A DNA stretch of 9,751 nucleotides from Candidatus Baldrarchaeum yapensis (GTDB lineage: Archaea > Asgardarchaeota > Baldrarchaeia > Baldrarchaeales > Baldrarchaeaceae), in the NCBI GenBank assembly GCA_016840465.1, contig JAEOSH010000069.1:1-9751 (forward strand), read 5' to 3'. The stretch's first letter is position 1. Every line of letters begins with the position of its first letter. The position numbers were made by a program, and so were the translations under genes. This document shows, piece by piece, positions 1-6,288 of the stretch. Below the pieces are notes generated by a model. It searched no databases and was not told the origin of the DNA. It saw nothing but the letters and a program-made list of their open reading frames with translations.

Positions 1-298
1 CGTCGAACTCTATGAAGTATTCGATCGTCGACTCATTGATACTTCCCTTCAGGCGAACACTTGCAGACTCATGAGTCGAGAACCCGTATATGATATCTTT
101 AACTTCCTTGAACCCAAATTTCACCCTTACAATCTCTTCGATGTTATGACCCTTGAAAATGAATTTCACGAGGTGCAAAACCTTCACGATGTTGCTTTTC
201 CCCGAAAGATTTGGCCCTATCAGGGCGTTAAACTTCCCAAGCTTTAACCTTACGTTACGAAGTGATAAGAGGTTCTTGACTTCCAGTTCTGAGATCAT
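1..298 (-). CDS. AAA ATPase (RecF/SMC/OLD-like), N-terminal part
   Basis: The first 99 codons of an ATP-binding protein of the RecF/SMC/OLD-like AAA group; the rest lies beyond the window edge. Residues 1-20 have the typical opening of this group (ISELEVKNLLSLRNVRL, beta strand then N-x-x-S). The Walker A loop is GPNLSGKSN at residues 28-36, with Lys34 and Ser35 placed to bind ATP-Mg; the fourth loop position is Leu rather than the usual Gly or Asn. The start is taken at ATG 298; ATG 310 is in frame (adding MVLK) and equally possible, and a TAG at 323-325 bars anything longer. It follows the HEPN gene on the same strand after roughly 120 bp, so it may belong with it functionally. Such ATPases occur in recombination, in OLD-type nucleases and in many defence systems; without the C-terminus the subfamily cannot be told. 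Confidence 0.85.
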   Translation of the reverse strand, partial: MISELEVKNLLSLRNVRLKLGKFNALIGPNLSGKSNIVKVLHLVKFIFKGHNIEEIVRVKFGFKEVKDIIYGFSTHESASVRLKGSINESTIEYFIEFD

Positions 299-426
299 TT
301 TAAGCACCATGTATGCTTTAATCTACTGGTTTGGTCAATTCATTTGTTGCCACATTAATGTCATCTCCTTAAACGTTTAAAAATTGACTTGCTGTTAAAG
401 TGGCTCACCGAACCTAGGCCTTCATG

Positions 427-789
427 CTAGGATTTGATTCCTTTTCTCTTGAGGACTTCTTTTATTTTCTTTAGAAGCTCTTCCTTAGCCGATCGATAAA
501 GTTCGAGGGTTTCCTCTATTTCGGGTAAAGTTACGCTCTCGGGCGAATAATCCGCCTTTTTCCTTAGGGCGTAAAGATGTCTGAGCGCCATTGCCGCCGT
601 CAGCAATCCCTTGTTTTCGATGGCATTGGCGAGTTTATCATCTCTTCTGGGGATGCGCTCGTTTAATAGTGTGAGTAGTTCGCATGAGAGTCTATGTAGA
701 GAAAAGTAGAGTGCAGAGGCGCATTTGTTCGCATTTCCCCGTTTAAGATCATCAAATGCCTCTTTTTCTAATCTTCCAGCTTTCTCCAT
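427..789 (-). CDS. HEPN domain protein (UPF0332-like)
   Basis: A 120-residue, all-helical protein of the HEPN superfamily. The N-terminal helix with the pattern E-A-x-x-D-L-K-x-G (10-18) and the S-A-L-Y-F-S-L-H-R segment (25-33) match the helix pair that opens HEPN proteins. The motif LRKKADYSP (75-83) matches the R-x-x-A-D-Y signature of the UPF0332/minimal HEPN branch, where the conserved Arg belongs to the putative RNase site. A charged coiled helix ends the protein. The ATG at 789 lies 22 bp inside the upstream nucleotidyltransferase-fold gene, so the two are almost certainly translationally coupled. HEPN proteins paired with MNT proteins are known toxin/antitoxin or defence modules, the HEPN acting on RNA. 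The role here is inferred from family and neighbour. Confidence 0.88.
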   Translation of the reverse strand: MEKAGRLEKEAFDDLKRGNANKCASALYFSLHRLSCELLTLLNERIPRRDDKLANAIENKGLLTAAMALRHLYALRKKADYSPESVTLPEIEETLELYRSAKEELLKKIKEVLKRKGIKS

Positions 790-1412
790 CCGGCAATCAC
801 AAAATTATCTGCAAGCTTTCTATCGCTCACGATGAGGGGGCTTATACTCACGCCGTAGATGCGCTCTACCTCAGCCTCCATCTCGGCAATTGCACGCATC
901 GCCCTCACAAAGTTACCCCTGATTACTACCAATACATTGCTCTCGTAGATCATTGCGTCCTCATCGGGCGCCACAACAACTTCCAGAACTTCATCTCCGA
1001 GGCTTTTCCTGATTTTATTGTAAAACTCTTTCACGGCGGAGATCCAGTCACCAATTTTCACATCCGCCGCCATTTGCGAGCGAATAAAGGAGTTTATGAA
1101 GCCGACATCCTTTTTGCTCACGATGAGGGGGCTTATACTCACGCCGTAGATGCGCTCCACTTCCGTCTCTGCTCTGACAACTGTATGCCTTACCTCAGCG
1201 GAATTCCTCCTAACTATGACTAATACGTTGCTATCGTACACCATTGCTTCTTCGTCAGGCGCCGCAACAACTTCTAAAAGATCATCTCCCAGTTCTTCTT
1301 TTACTCTCTCGAAAAACTCGGTGATTGCAGAAGCCCACTTACTTCCGCTGAGGACTATCGGCAACCTCAGGATCTCCTCTTTAGTGGACGAAACCATGGA
1401 CACCACTTTCAC
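768..1412 (-). CDS. Tandem-duplicated, probably inactive nucleotidyltransferase-fold protein (MNT-like antitoxin)
   Basis: A 214-residue protein made of two copies of one domain (about residues 18-97 and 115-194) that are about half identical over some 82 aligned columns. Each copy runs LGD-x-x-LEVV-x-APDE-x-AM-x-Y-x-SNVLV, ends in ERIYGVSISPLIVS, and has the fold order of a minimal nucleotidyltransferase (MNT). However, the GS-x-x-x-G loop is replaced by APDE-x-AM and the S-D-x-D metal ligands by D/E-S-N-V, so both sites look catalytically dead. The GTG start at 1412 has GGAG seven bases upstream. The 3' end overlaps the HEPN gene by 22 bp. MNT partners normally neutralise HEPN toxins by AMPylating them; a dead double copy would have to act by binding instead. 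Assignment to MNT is by fold pattern and context, not by motif. Confidence 0.72.
   Translation of the reverse strand: MKVVSMVSSTKEEILRLPIVLSGSKWASAITEFFERVKEELGDDLLEVVAAPDEEAMVYDSNVLVIVRRNSAEVRHTVVRAETEVERIYGVSISPLIVSKKDVGFINSFIRSQMAADVKIGDWISAVKEFYNKIRKSLGDEVLEVVVAPDEDAMIYESNVLVVIRGNFVRAMRAIAEMEAEVERIYGVSISPLIVSDRKLADNFVIAGWRKLED
825..866. repeat. 42-bp direct repeat, copy 1
   Basis: Identical base for base to 1116-1157. It encodes the end of the second domain of the duplicated MNT-like protein (minus strand, ERIYGVSISPLIVS plus flanks). The two copies are 291 bp, exactly 97 codons, apart. Confidence 0.97.
1116..1157. repeat. 42-bp direct repeat, copy 2
   Basis: Identical to 825-866 and in the same reading frame. 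It encodes the same peptide at the end of the first domain. The rest of the two domains has diverged to about half identity, so this exact identity points to recent gene conversion or strong constraint. Confidence 0.97.
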
Positions 1413-1446
1413 TTTTATGCTCCATAATTAACTTTTGACACTTGGC

Positions 1447-1456
1447 AGATAAAACG
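1447..1456 (-). promoter_or_regulatory. TATA-like promoter of the MNT-HEPN operon
   Basis: The minus strand reads GTTTTAT here, about 40 bases upstream of the GTG start at 1412. That leaves room for a short leader carrying the GGAG ribosome site near 1420. Archaeal TATA boxes lie about 25 bases before the transcript start, which would fall near 1425. Confidence 0.4.
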
Positions 1457-1504
1457 TTGTTTCTTGGCCATGGTTTCCACTTAGGGGAGGAATACAGAAT
1501 AACC

Positions 1505-1522
1505 CCTATATATTTAAATATG
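1505..1522 (+). promoter_or_regulatory. TATA-rich promoter of the ferredoxin gene
   Basis: A run of T and A (CTATATATTTAAATA) in the divergent gap between the MNT-like gene and the ferredoxin. It is the strongest TATA-like stretch in this gap; a second A/T stretch (GGATATATTAA) follows at about 1532-1542. Transcription would start near 1545-1565, leaving a leader of 50-70 bases. Confidence 0.45.
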
Positions 1523-1577
1523 CCGATATAAGGATATATTAATGTGAGTCTGAGATTTCCCGAGGAGAATCAAGAGG

Positions 1578-1625
1578 GTGCAAGACGTAAGCAAGGTTGA
1601 ATTATGGGGGATGAATAATAGCTAA
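1578..1625 (+). other. Possible 15-codon leader ORF before the ferredoxin
   Basis: A GTG preceded by AGGAG (12 bases upstream) and directly by GAGG opens a 15-residue frame that ends in TAA at 1623-1625, overlapping the first codons of the ferredoxin in another frame. It could be a leader that couples translation to the ferredoxin's unusual start, or the real N-terminus lost by a frameshift. It could also be chance. Confidence 0.25.
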
Positions 1626-1974
1626 AAGTGCCGTTTGGTATCCAGTAATCTTTCCGGATAGATGTGATGGATGCAAAAACCGTGAGGTCCCCAGATGCGT
1701 CGAGTTCTGCCCTCATGGTGTCTTCGGGATACGTGAAGGGAAAGCAGTTGTGCTGAGACCTCAAAACTGTGTATATGGATACACATCATGCGAGTTCATT
1801 TGTCCAAGAAGAGCAATTGCTTTTCCCCAGCATACTATGATCTTTCCCAGGATAAAGAAGGAAGATAAAGGCTTGCTCCGTAAAGTTACATGTAGAATCT
1901 GTGGGAAAGTCTTCTGGACAAACAGAGATGTGGATATATGCTTTGATTGCGAAGCTAAACAAAAGTGTGTATGA
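1618..1974 (+). CDS. Ferredoxin-like 4Fe-4S protein with C-terminal zinc ribbon; no standard start codon
   Basis: About 118 residues. The first cluster motif is C16-x2-C19-x7-C27-x3-C31-P, with an enlarged second spacing; the second is C51-x6-C58-x3-C62-P, where the expected second cysteine is Tyr55, so this cluster may be absent or three-cysteine. A zinc-ribbon-like CRIC...CFDC (C92, C95, C108, C111) ends the protein. The N-terminus (A-K-S-A-V-W-Y-P-V-I) looks like that of archaeal ferredoxins of this type. The frame is open only from 1615 and contains no ATG, GTG or TTG before GTG 1750, which would lose the first cluster. ATA 1618 is used as start because GGGGGATGA lies just upstream. Role: electron carrier, partner unknown. 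It stands alone between a divergent operon and a ligase gene. Confidence 0.65.
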   Translation: MAKSAVWYPVIFPDRCDGCKNREVPRCVEFCPHGVFGIREGKAVVLRPQNCVYGYTSCEFICPRRAIAFPQHTMIFPRIKKEDKGLLRKVTCRICGKVFWTNRDVDICFDCEAKQKCV

Positions 1975-2340
1975 TGAATCTAGAAGTAGCCTTTAAGGAA
2001 ACTCTTGGAAGCACCCCCGTTTCTTATAGCATTTTGAATTTGCACGACACTTGTTAGGTGGATTCTAAATTTTTGGGATGTTTTCTTGTGCTTCGAACAG
2101 CCTCCAATTACATGACCTCATATCCTTTTAGCTCCTTAACGATTGCTAATAAAAGTTTCAACCCTCCTGCTAACAAATTGACTTTTGATTCTTTCAGATT
2201 CAATATCCAACTTCTTTCCGCAGGATTTTCGCTTCTGATTGAGCCCTATGATTAAATGACCGTTCAGTACGTCTCTGATTACGTCTGAAACATCAACACT
2301 AGCAATGGGGCGGAGGCGGTTTCATAATTTAGAAAAAACA
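1975..2340. other. Intergenic region, no intact gene
   Basis: No convincing gene. On the minus strand between about 2330 and 2120 two overlapping frames read like protein. One contains RPIASVDVSDVIRDVLNGHL and ends at a TAA; the other ends NLLAGGLKLLLAIVKELKG then YEVM before a TAA. Neither has a good start, so a decayed minus-strand gene is possible but unproven. No RNA gene or clear repeat was seen. Confidence 0.3.
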
Positions 2341-2343
2341 AGA

Positions 2344-2350
2344 TTTATAA
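2344..2350 (+). promoter_or_regulatory. TATA box of the acyl-CoA synthetase gene
   Basis: TTTATAA preceded by purine-rich AAAACAAGA, 57 bases before the ATG at 2407. Transcription would start near 2372 and give a leader of about 35 bases carrying GAGGGG at 2396-2401, five bases before the start codon. Confidence 0.55.
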
Positions 2351-2406
2351 CTTATTAGGATATTCTATATTTTCCCGAAATTAGAAGGAGAATGTGAGGG
2401 GCCCAC

Positions 2407-4047
2407 ATGAGTGCGTACAACTATCAGTTGATAATAAAAAATATTCTTGAGTGGGGTGTTAATCGAGCGCCGAACAAGGAGATTGTGTACAGAGACCTAG
2501 TAAGGTACACATGGTCTCAGTTTTATGAGAGGGTGAAGAGGCTTGCGAATGCGCTCGAAGAGCTTGGGGTCAAGAGGGGGACGAAGGTGGCAGTGCTCGA
2601 CTGGGACACGCACAGGTACCTCGAGCTGTACTTTGCTGTTCCCATGATGGGAGCCATACTCCACACCATAAATTTGCGTTTGCCCCCGGAGCACATCCTG
2701 TACACCATGAAGCACGCCGAGGACGAGGTTCTCGTGGTGAGGGACGAGTTCCTTCCGATTGTTGAAAGAGTAAAGGACATGCTTCCAGAGAGTTTGAGGA
2801 CGTTCATAATCACGTCGGATACTGGGACGATGCCAGAAACGAAGTTAGAGCCCGCCTACGACTACGAATCGCTCGTCAAGGAGGCGTCTCCCGACTACGA
2901 GTTCCCCGAACTGGACGAAAACACCGATGCCACAATCTTCTACACGTCCGGAACTACGGGACTCCCAAAGGGAGTGATCTTCACGCATAGACAGATAACG
3001 CTTCACACATTGTGTGTTGCTCTTGTATCCCTATTCCCTGGGGAATTTCATTTAACGTCTCAAGACGTAGTGATGCCACTTGTTCCGTTCTTCCATGTGC
3101 ATTCTTGGGGAATGCCGTATGTCGCAGCACTCCTGGGAACGAAACTCGTTCTTCCTGGAAGGTACGATTGGGATTTGATACTTGAACTCATGCGGAAGGA
3201 GGGCGTCACCTACACCTATTGCGTGCCAACGATTCTTCATGCATTAGTTTATCATCCAAAAGCGGAGGAGTACAGGGACGTGTTTTCAAGGCTGAGAGCG
3301 TCAATTGGAGGCGCAGCTCTTCCAAGGGGATTGGCTTTACGAGCGAGAGAACTGGGAATGAAGGTTACCTCAGGATATGGTCTCTCCGAAACCTGTCCGG
3401 TACTCACGATTTCTGGATACAAGGAGCACATGCTCGACTGGCCGGAGGATAAGAAGCTCGAGGTAAGATTAAAGACAGGATTACCAATTCCACTGGTTAA
3501 ATTGAGAGTTGTTAATGAGAAGGGAGAGGATGTGCCCAAGGACGAAAAGTCAATTGGAGAGATAGTTGTGCGTGCGCCTTGGTGCACGCGTGAGTACTAC
3601 AAGGATCCTGAGAAGACGAAGGAACTGTGGAAGGATGGGTGGTTGCACACAGGCGATCTTGCCGTCTGGGATGAAGACGGATATGTAAAGATCGTCGGAA
3701 GGCTCAAGTTTGTGATAAAGAGCGGAGGGGAGTGGATCTCCCCGCTGATACTAGAAGACCTGTTAAGCACGCATCCCGCGGTCTCCGAGGTTGCAGTGAT
3801 CCCGGTGCCCCACGAGAAGTGGGGAGAGAGACCCATTGCGGTAATAGTTCCGAAGGCCGAGTACAAGGACAAGATCACCGAGGACGATTTGAGAAAATTC
3901 ATGCTGAAGTTGGCCGACGAGGGCAAGGTTGCGAAGTGGTGGATTCCGGACAGGTTCATCTTCACGGATTCGCTTCCGAAGACCGGAACCGGGAAGGTGG
4001 ATGTGCTGAAACTGATAGAACAGTACAAGACACTAAAACTAGAATGA
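2407..4047 (+). CDS. Acyl-CoA synthetase (AMP-forming), medium/long-chain type
   Basis: A complete 546-residue ANL-superfamily ligase: it activates a carboxylate (probably a fatty acid) with ATP to an acyl-AMP and then forms the CoA thioester. The ATP loop YTSGTTGLPKG is at 179-189; PFFHVHSWG at 227-235 and the GGAALP turn at 301-306 match the AlkK-like fatty acyl-CoA ligases. GYGLSET is at 323-329 and HTGDL (ribose-binding Asp417) at 414-418. The hinge segment GRLKF is at 431-435 with hinge Lys434; the usual acidic residue after it is Phe435. The C-terminal catalytic Lys530 is in PKTGTGK. The ATG is preceded by GAGGGG with a five-base gap. It is a stand-alone gene with its own promoter and a T-rich stop region. 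Exact chain length cannot be read from sequence. Confidence 0.95.
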   Translation: MSAYNYQLIIKNILEWGVNRAPNKEIVYRDLVRYTWSQFYERVKRLANALEELGVKRGTKVAVLDWDTHRYLELYFAVPMMGAILHTINLRLPPEHILYTMKHAEDEVLVVRDEFLPIVERVKDMLPESLRTFIITSDTGTMPETKLEPAYDYESLVKEASPDYEFPELDENTDATIFYTSGTTGLPKGVIFTHRQITLHTLCVALVSLFPGEFHLTSQDVVMPLVPFFHVHSWGMPYVAALLGTKLVLPGRYDWDLILELMRKEGVTYTYCVPTILHALVYHPKAEEYRDVFSRLRASIGGAALPRGLALRARELGMKVTSGYGLSETCPVLTISGYKEHMLDWPEDKKLEVRLKTGLPIPLVKLRVVNEKGEDVPKDEKSIGEIVVRAPWCTREYYKDPEKTKELWKDGWLHTGDLAVWDEDGYVKIVGRLKFVIKSGGEWISPLILEDLLSTHPAVSEVAVIPVPHEKWGERPIAVIVPKAEYKDKITEDDLRKFMLKLADEGKVAKWWIPDRFIFTDSLPKTGTGKVDVLKLIEQYKTLKLE

Positions 4048-4061
4048 TCTCAGAAACTTCT

Positions 4062-4090
4062 CGTCCTTTTACGATTTTTATTTATTTTCC
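4062..4090 (+). terminator. T-rich archaeal terminator after the acyl-CoA synthetase
   Basis: Starting about 15 bases after the stop codon the plus strand has CCTTTTACGATTTTTATTT then ATTTTCC: three T runs within 30 bases. This is the form of archaeal oligo-T termination. No stable hairpin is seen. Confidence 0.5.
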
Positions 4091-4094
4091 GGGA

Positions 4095-4840
4095 TTATTT
4101 CGTAACTTCAGAGGTTAAGCAACCACAATTAAGTGGACAAGAAACAGCGTTAAGAGAAGTCTTCCAGATATAAACATGTTCTTCCCCATCCACTGGCAAG
4201 AAGTCTGTCAAATTTGCAATACTCCACGTATACTGGTGACATGAGCACGATTTCTCGAAAGCTTCGTAGTTCTGATCGAAAAACAAGAGATGCATCAGGT
4301 GGGAGAACACAATCCTCGCCCTCACCATGTGCTAGGACCTGCGGAACATCCCATTGAGCCCTAAAAGCTATCCCAGATCCCTGTGCAACTCCTCGAACGC
4401 CCATCAGTTACTCCGGTAATGTAGTGTGGTCCATAAGACATAGGTTTGCACGTCTCCAGTAGCAGTTGAGGATTCCTCCTTCTCCTGTGCATGAGAAGAA
4501 ACCGGATAGCTTCATCAAGGTGATTCTTCTTTCAAGTTTTACCGTAATCCGGCACGAACCTCAGCAACTCCCTCTTAACCTCTCACTGATGAACATTGTG
4601 AGAATCACAACACTTTATCGTGGTTGTCCGTGCCTGATCTCTCAGATATTTTGAATATTTTCGGCACGGACTTTCCTTCATAGGGTCAGGTTCTTATCCC
4701 CGCACCGGGAGGATGTCGAGGTACTCATTGGGGGCACCTGTAAAGTAATCAACCATCGCATTGATATGGAGCGGGACGTTTAACGTTCAAGTTAACACTC
4801 TCAGATCGACGCCCGGCTGTGAGTGGAAATGCTAATGTTA
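4095..4840 (-). pseudogene. Possible decayed coding region, minus strand
   Basis: This 750-bp stretch has no intact gene but several protein-like fragments on the minus strand in shifting frames. In transcription order: a piece with MVDYFTGAPNEYLDILPVRG (about 4770-4710), EVKRELLRFVPDYGKT (about 4590-4540), LDEAIRFLLMHRR (about 4525-4480), then an open 77-codon frame ending at 4095 with ANLTDFLPVDGEEHVYIWK. Stops and frame changes separate them. This pattern fits an old gene broken by several indels, possibly a mobile-element gene, but no family is recognised and chance cannot be excluded. No RNA gene or clear inverted repeat was seen here. Confidence 0.3.
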
Positions 4841-4898
4841 AATTTATTATGAAACAGTTTCAAATTTCGCTAAAGGATTTTAAGGCAAGTGTCAGGTG

Positions 4899-5234
4899 TT
4901 AAAAGCGCAAAGCTTTAATGCTTCTACTGATACGTGACACGAGTATTTCTGCCGCCAGATCTAAGATCTTTAAGACGCGAGGATCAGAAATTCTGTAATA
5001 GATTGATCGACCGCGTCTTTCGGCGATCAGGATACCGCTTTCCACCAAGTTCTTAAGATGTTGCGCGACTGTCGACTGCGACCTTCCCGTCGCAGGGATT
5101 ATATCACACTGGCAGATGCTCTCCTCTCCGTGTTCCATTATCACTTTCAATATCTTTAGACGTATAGGATCTGATAATGCTCTAAAGAATCGTGCCATAG
5201 TGTCTAGGAAGCTTTCTTCCATTAAATGATTCAT
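4899..5234 (-). CDS. ArsR-family transcriptional regulator with CxC motif
   Basis: A 111-residue winged-helix repressor of the ArsR/SmtB family. From the ATG at 5234 it has the FFRALSDPIRLKIL opening helix pair, the metal/thiol motif SICQCDI, the recognition helix region RSQSTVAQHLKNLVESGIL, and the wing AERRGRSIYYRI. The CxC (Cys41 and Cys43 in this numbering) aligns with the CVC of As(III)-sensing ArsR proteins, so it probably senses a soft metal or a reactive sulfur species. GTG 5243 would add three residues; ATG 5234 is preferred because GGGGTGGT lies five bases before it. The gene is divergent from the Fe-S/DsrE operon, which it most likely controls; the effector is inferred. Confidence 0.92.
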   Translation of the reverse strand: MNHLMEESFLDTMARFFRALSDPIRLKILKVIMEHGEESICQCDIIPATGRSQSTVAQHLKNLVESGILIAERRGRSIYYRISDPRVLKILDLAAEILVSRISRSIKALRF

Positions 5235-5265
5235 TAGGACCACCCCATGAGATCGCGATTAATTA

Positions 5266-5275
5266 CTTTTAAAAT
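5266..5275 (-). promoter_or_regulatory. TATA box of the arsR-like gene
   Basis: The minus strand reads ATTTTAAAAG about 32-41 bases before the ATG at 5234. Transcription would start near 5244, giving a leader just long enough for the GGGGTGGT ribosome site. Confidence 0.5.
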
Positions 5276-5296
5276 ACCACAGATTTCCATCTTATG

Positions 5297-5330
5297 TATT
5301 GGTATATCGTAATATGCTGATATATCAATA
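5297..5330. promoter_or_regulatory. Inverted repeat, candidate ArsR operator overlapping the operon promoter
   Basis: TATTGGTATATC (5297-5308) faces GATATATCAATA (5319-5330) across a 10-base gap: 12-base arms with one mismatch, arm centres about two helical turns apart. The right arm contains the only good TATA-like stretch upstream of the Fe-S gene, so a repressor bound here would block TBP. Confidence 0.55.
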
Positions 5331-5349
5331 TGTCGGAAAAATCGAAGAG

Positions 5350-5949
5350 ATGATGCTTATGCATAGAAAATCCGATAAGAGCCTGCTGAGCCTTCTGATA
5401 GGAAATAAGCTTGTTAGAAATGTAAAAATAAACGAAATACTGCCATGTATTTCCGATAAAGAGAGAATACGTGTTGTATGTCAAGTGGATAGGGAATTAA
5501 CCGATGTGCTTCCAGTGCTCTACCTCTACATTCCGAATGCGACATATAACGAAAGGACTGGTGCACTCACTTTCATGTACAAGCAACACATGATTACGAT
5601 ATTTAAATCGGGGAAAATAACGGGGACATACATGCGCGACCGTAAGGAGGCGGAGCAGATAATGATGGAAGTAAAAGACCTGATAAACAGAGCGATAGTG
5701 TATGTAATGACACACGGTCCCCCCTCTAAAGACTTAATAGCATCGAAGAAACCCGTTTCCGCGTTAACGGTACAAAAGCACCTTCCGGGAACAAACTGTG
5801 GAAAATGCGGAGAGAAGACTTGTTATGCGTTTGCGGTTAAGGTATCCACGGGAGAGAAGGATATTGATGAATGTCCGGAGTTGAAATTGCCTGAAAATCT
5901 GGAAAAGTACCATGAGCTTAGGAAACTACTAAGGCCAATAGTCATCTGA
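5350..5949 (+). CDS. Fe-S protein with CdhE-type 4Fe-4S domain
   Basis: About 199 residues. The C-terminal third has the 4Fe-4S domain known from the gamma subunit of CO dehydrogenase/acetyl-CoA synthase (PF04060 type): LPGTNCGKCGEKTCYAFA, with C150-x2-C153-x4-C158-x16-C175-P. The N-terminal part (about 45-125) is an alpha/beta domain with IPNATYNERTGALTF and MITIFKSGKITGTYMRD, reminiscent of the TBP-like repeats found in archaeal Fe-S proteins of this kind. In-frame ATGs at 5350, 5353 and 5359 are all possible starts (GAGATGAT precedes the last); TTG 5299 would run through the operator and is unlikely. It is the first gene of the operon, three bases or a little more before the first DsrE gene. 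It may supply or receive electrons or sulfur for the DsrE set; that is inference. Confidence 0.85.
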   Translation: MMLMHRKSDKSLLSLLIGNKLVRNVKINEILPCISDKERIRVVCQVDRELTDVLPVLYLYIPNATYNERTGALTFMYKQHMITIFKSGKITGTYMRDRKEAEQIMMEVKDLINRAIVYVMTHGPPSKDLIASKKPVSALTVQKHLPGTNCGKCGEKTCYAFAVKVSTGEKDIDECPELKLPENLEKYHELRKLLRPIVI

Positions 5950-5961
5950 ACGGTGGTACCC

Positions 5962-6288
5962 TTGCGAATCCTACTGGCAATTACGAAATCCAGTTATCCG
6001 GCAAATCTTCTCTCTCTGATCAAATTATTCATTAGAACCTGTTTCGAGAAGCAACATGCCGTGTCAATGTACTTTCTTGGAGACGGCGTATACGCATTGC
6101 GCCTTTTTAAAGATCTCATAGATGAAGGAGAATCTGGGCTGATAGAGGTTTTTGTGAGAAAGGAGGATGCCGAGGCGAGAGGAGTAACTAAGTTCATTCA
6201 GACAAATCGCGTAAGATTTCCTAAGGACTTCATGAAGCGCTTAGTCATGAGCGTTATGGAGAGAGCGGATAAGGTGGTATTCTTATGA
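5962..6288 (+). CDS. DsrE-family protein without the active-site cysteine
   Basis: 108 residues from TTG 5962. A Rossmann-like DsrE/TusD fold: first strand RILLAITKSSYP, helix, then VSMYFLGDGVYALR (the hydrophobic strand plus GDGVY turn shared by DsrE/DsrF proteins), and a later VFVRKEDAEARG. In active DsrE/TusD the position eight residues before the RG Gly is Cys; here it is not, and the only cysteine is in helix 1. TTG 5962 is chosen over GTG 5953 because GGTGGT sits four bases before it, the same arrangement as in the ArsR gene. The stop overlaps the next start as ATGA. It is probably a structural subunit of a hetero-oligomer with the next two products, like TusC or TusB. Confidence 0.8.
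   Translation: MRILLAITKSSYPANLLSLIKLFIRTCFEKQHAVSMYFLGDGVYALRLFKDLIDEGESGLIEVFVRKEDAEARGVTKFIQTNRVRFPKDFMKRLVMSVMERADKVVFL

Noticed and set aside
153-380. Plus-strand 75-codon frame near the left edge
   Set aside because: It lies opposite the ATPase N-terminus with its Walker A loop and has no ribosome site.
413-431. Short hairpin (CCTAG/CTAGG) at the HEPN stop as a terminator
   Set aside because: Five-base stem with a nine-base loop and no T run; likely chance.
825-1157. CRISPR-like repeat pair
   Set aside because: Only two copies, 291 bp apart, inside a coding frame and encoding the same peptide.
756-1223. Long plus-strand open frame opposite the MNT-like gene
   Set aside because: It is the reverse side of a gene with clear domain duplication and ribosome site; its repeated peptide arises only from the 42-bp repeat.
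5299-5349. TTG 5299 as start of the Fe-S gene
   Set aside because: It would place the operator and TATA-like element inside the coding region and adds residues unlike the family; ATG 5350-5359 fits better.
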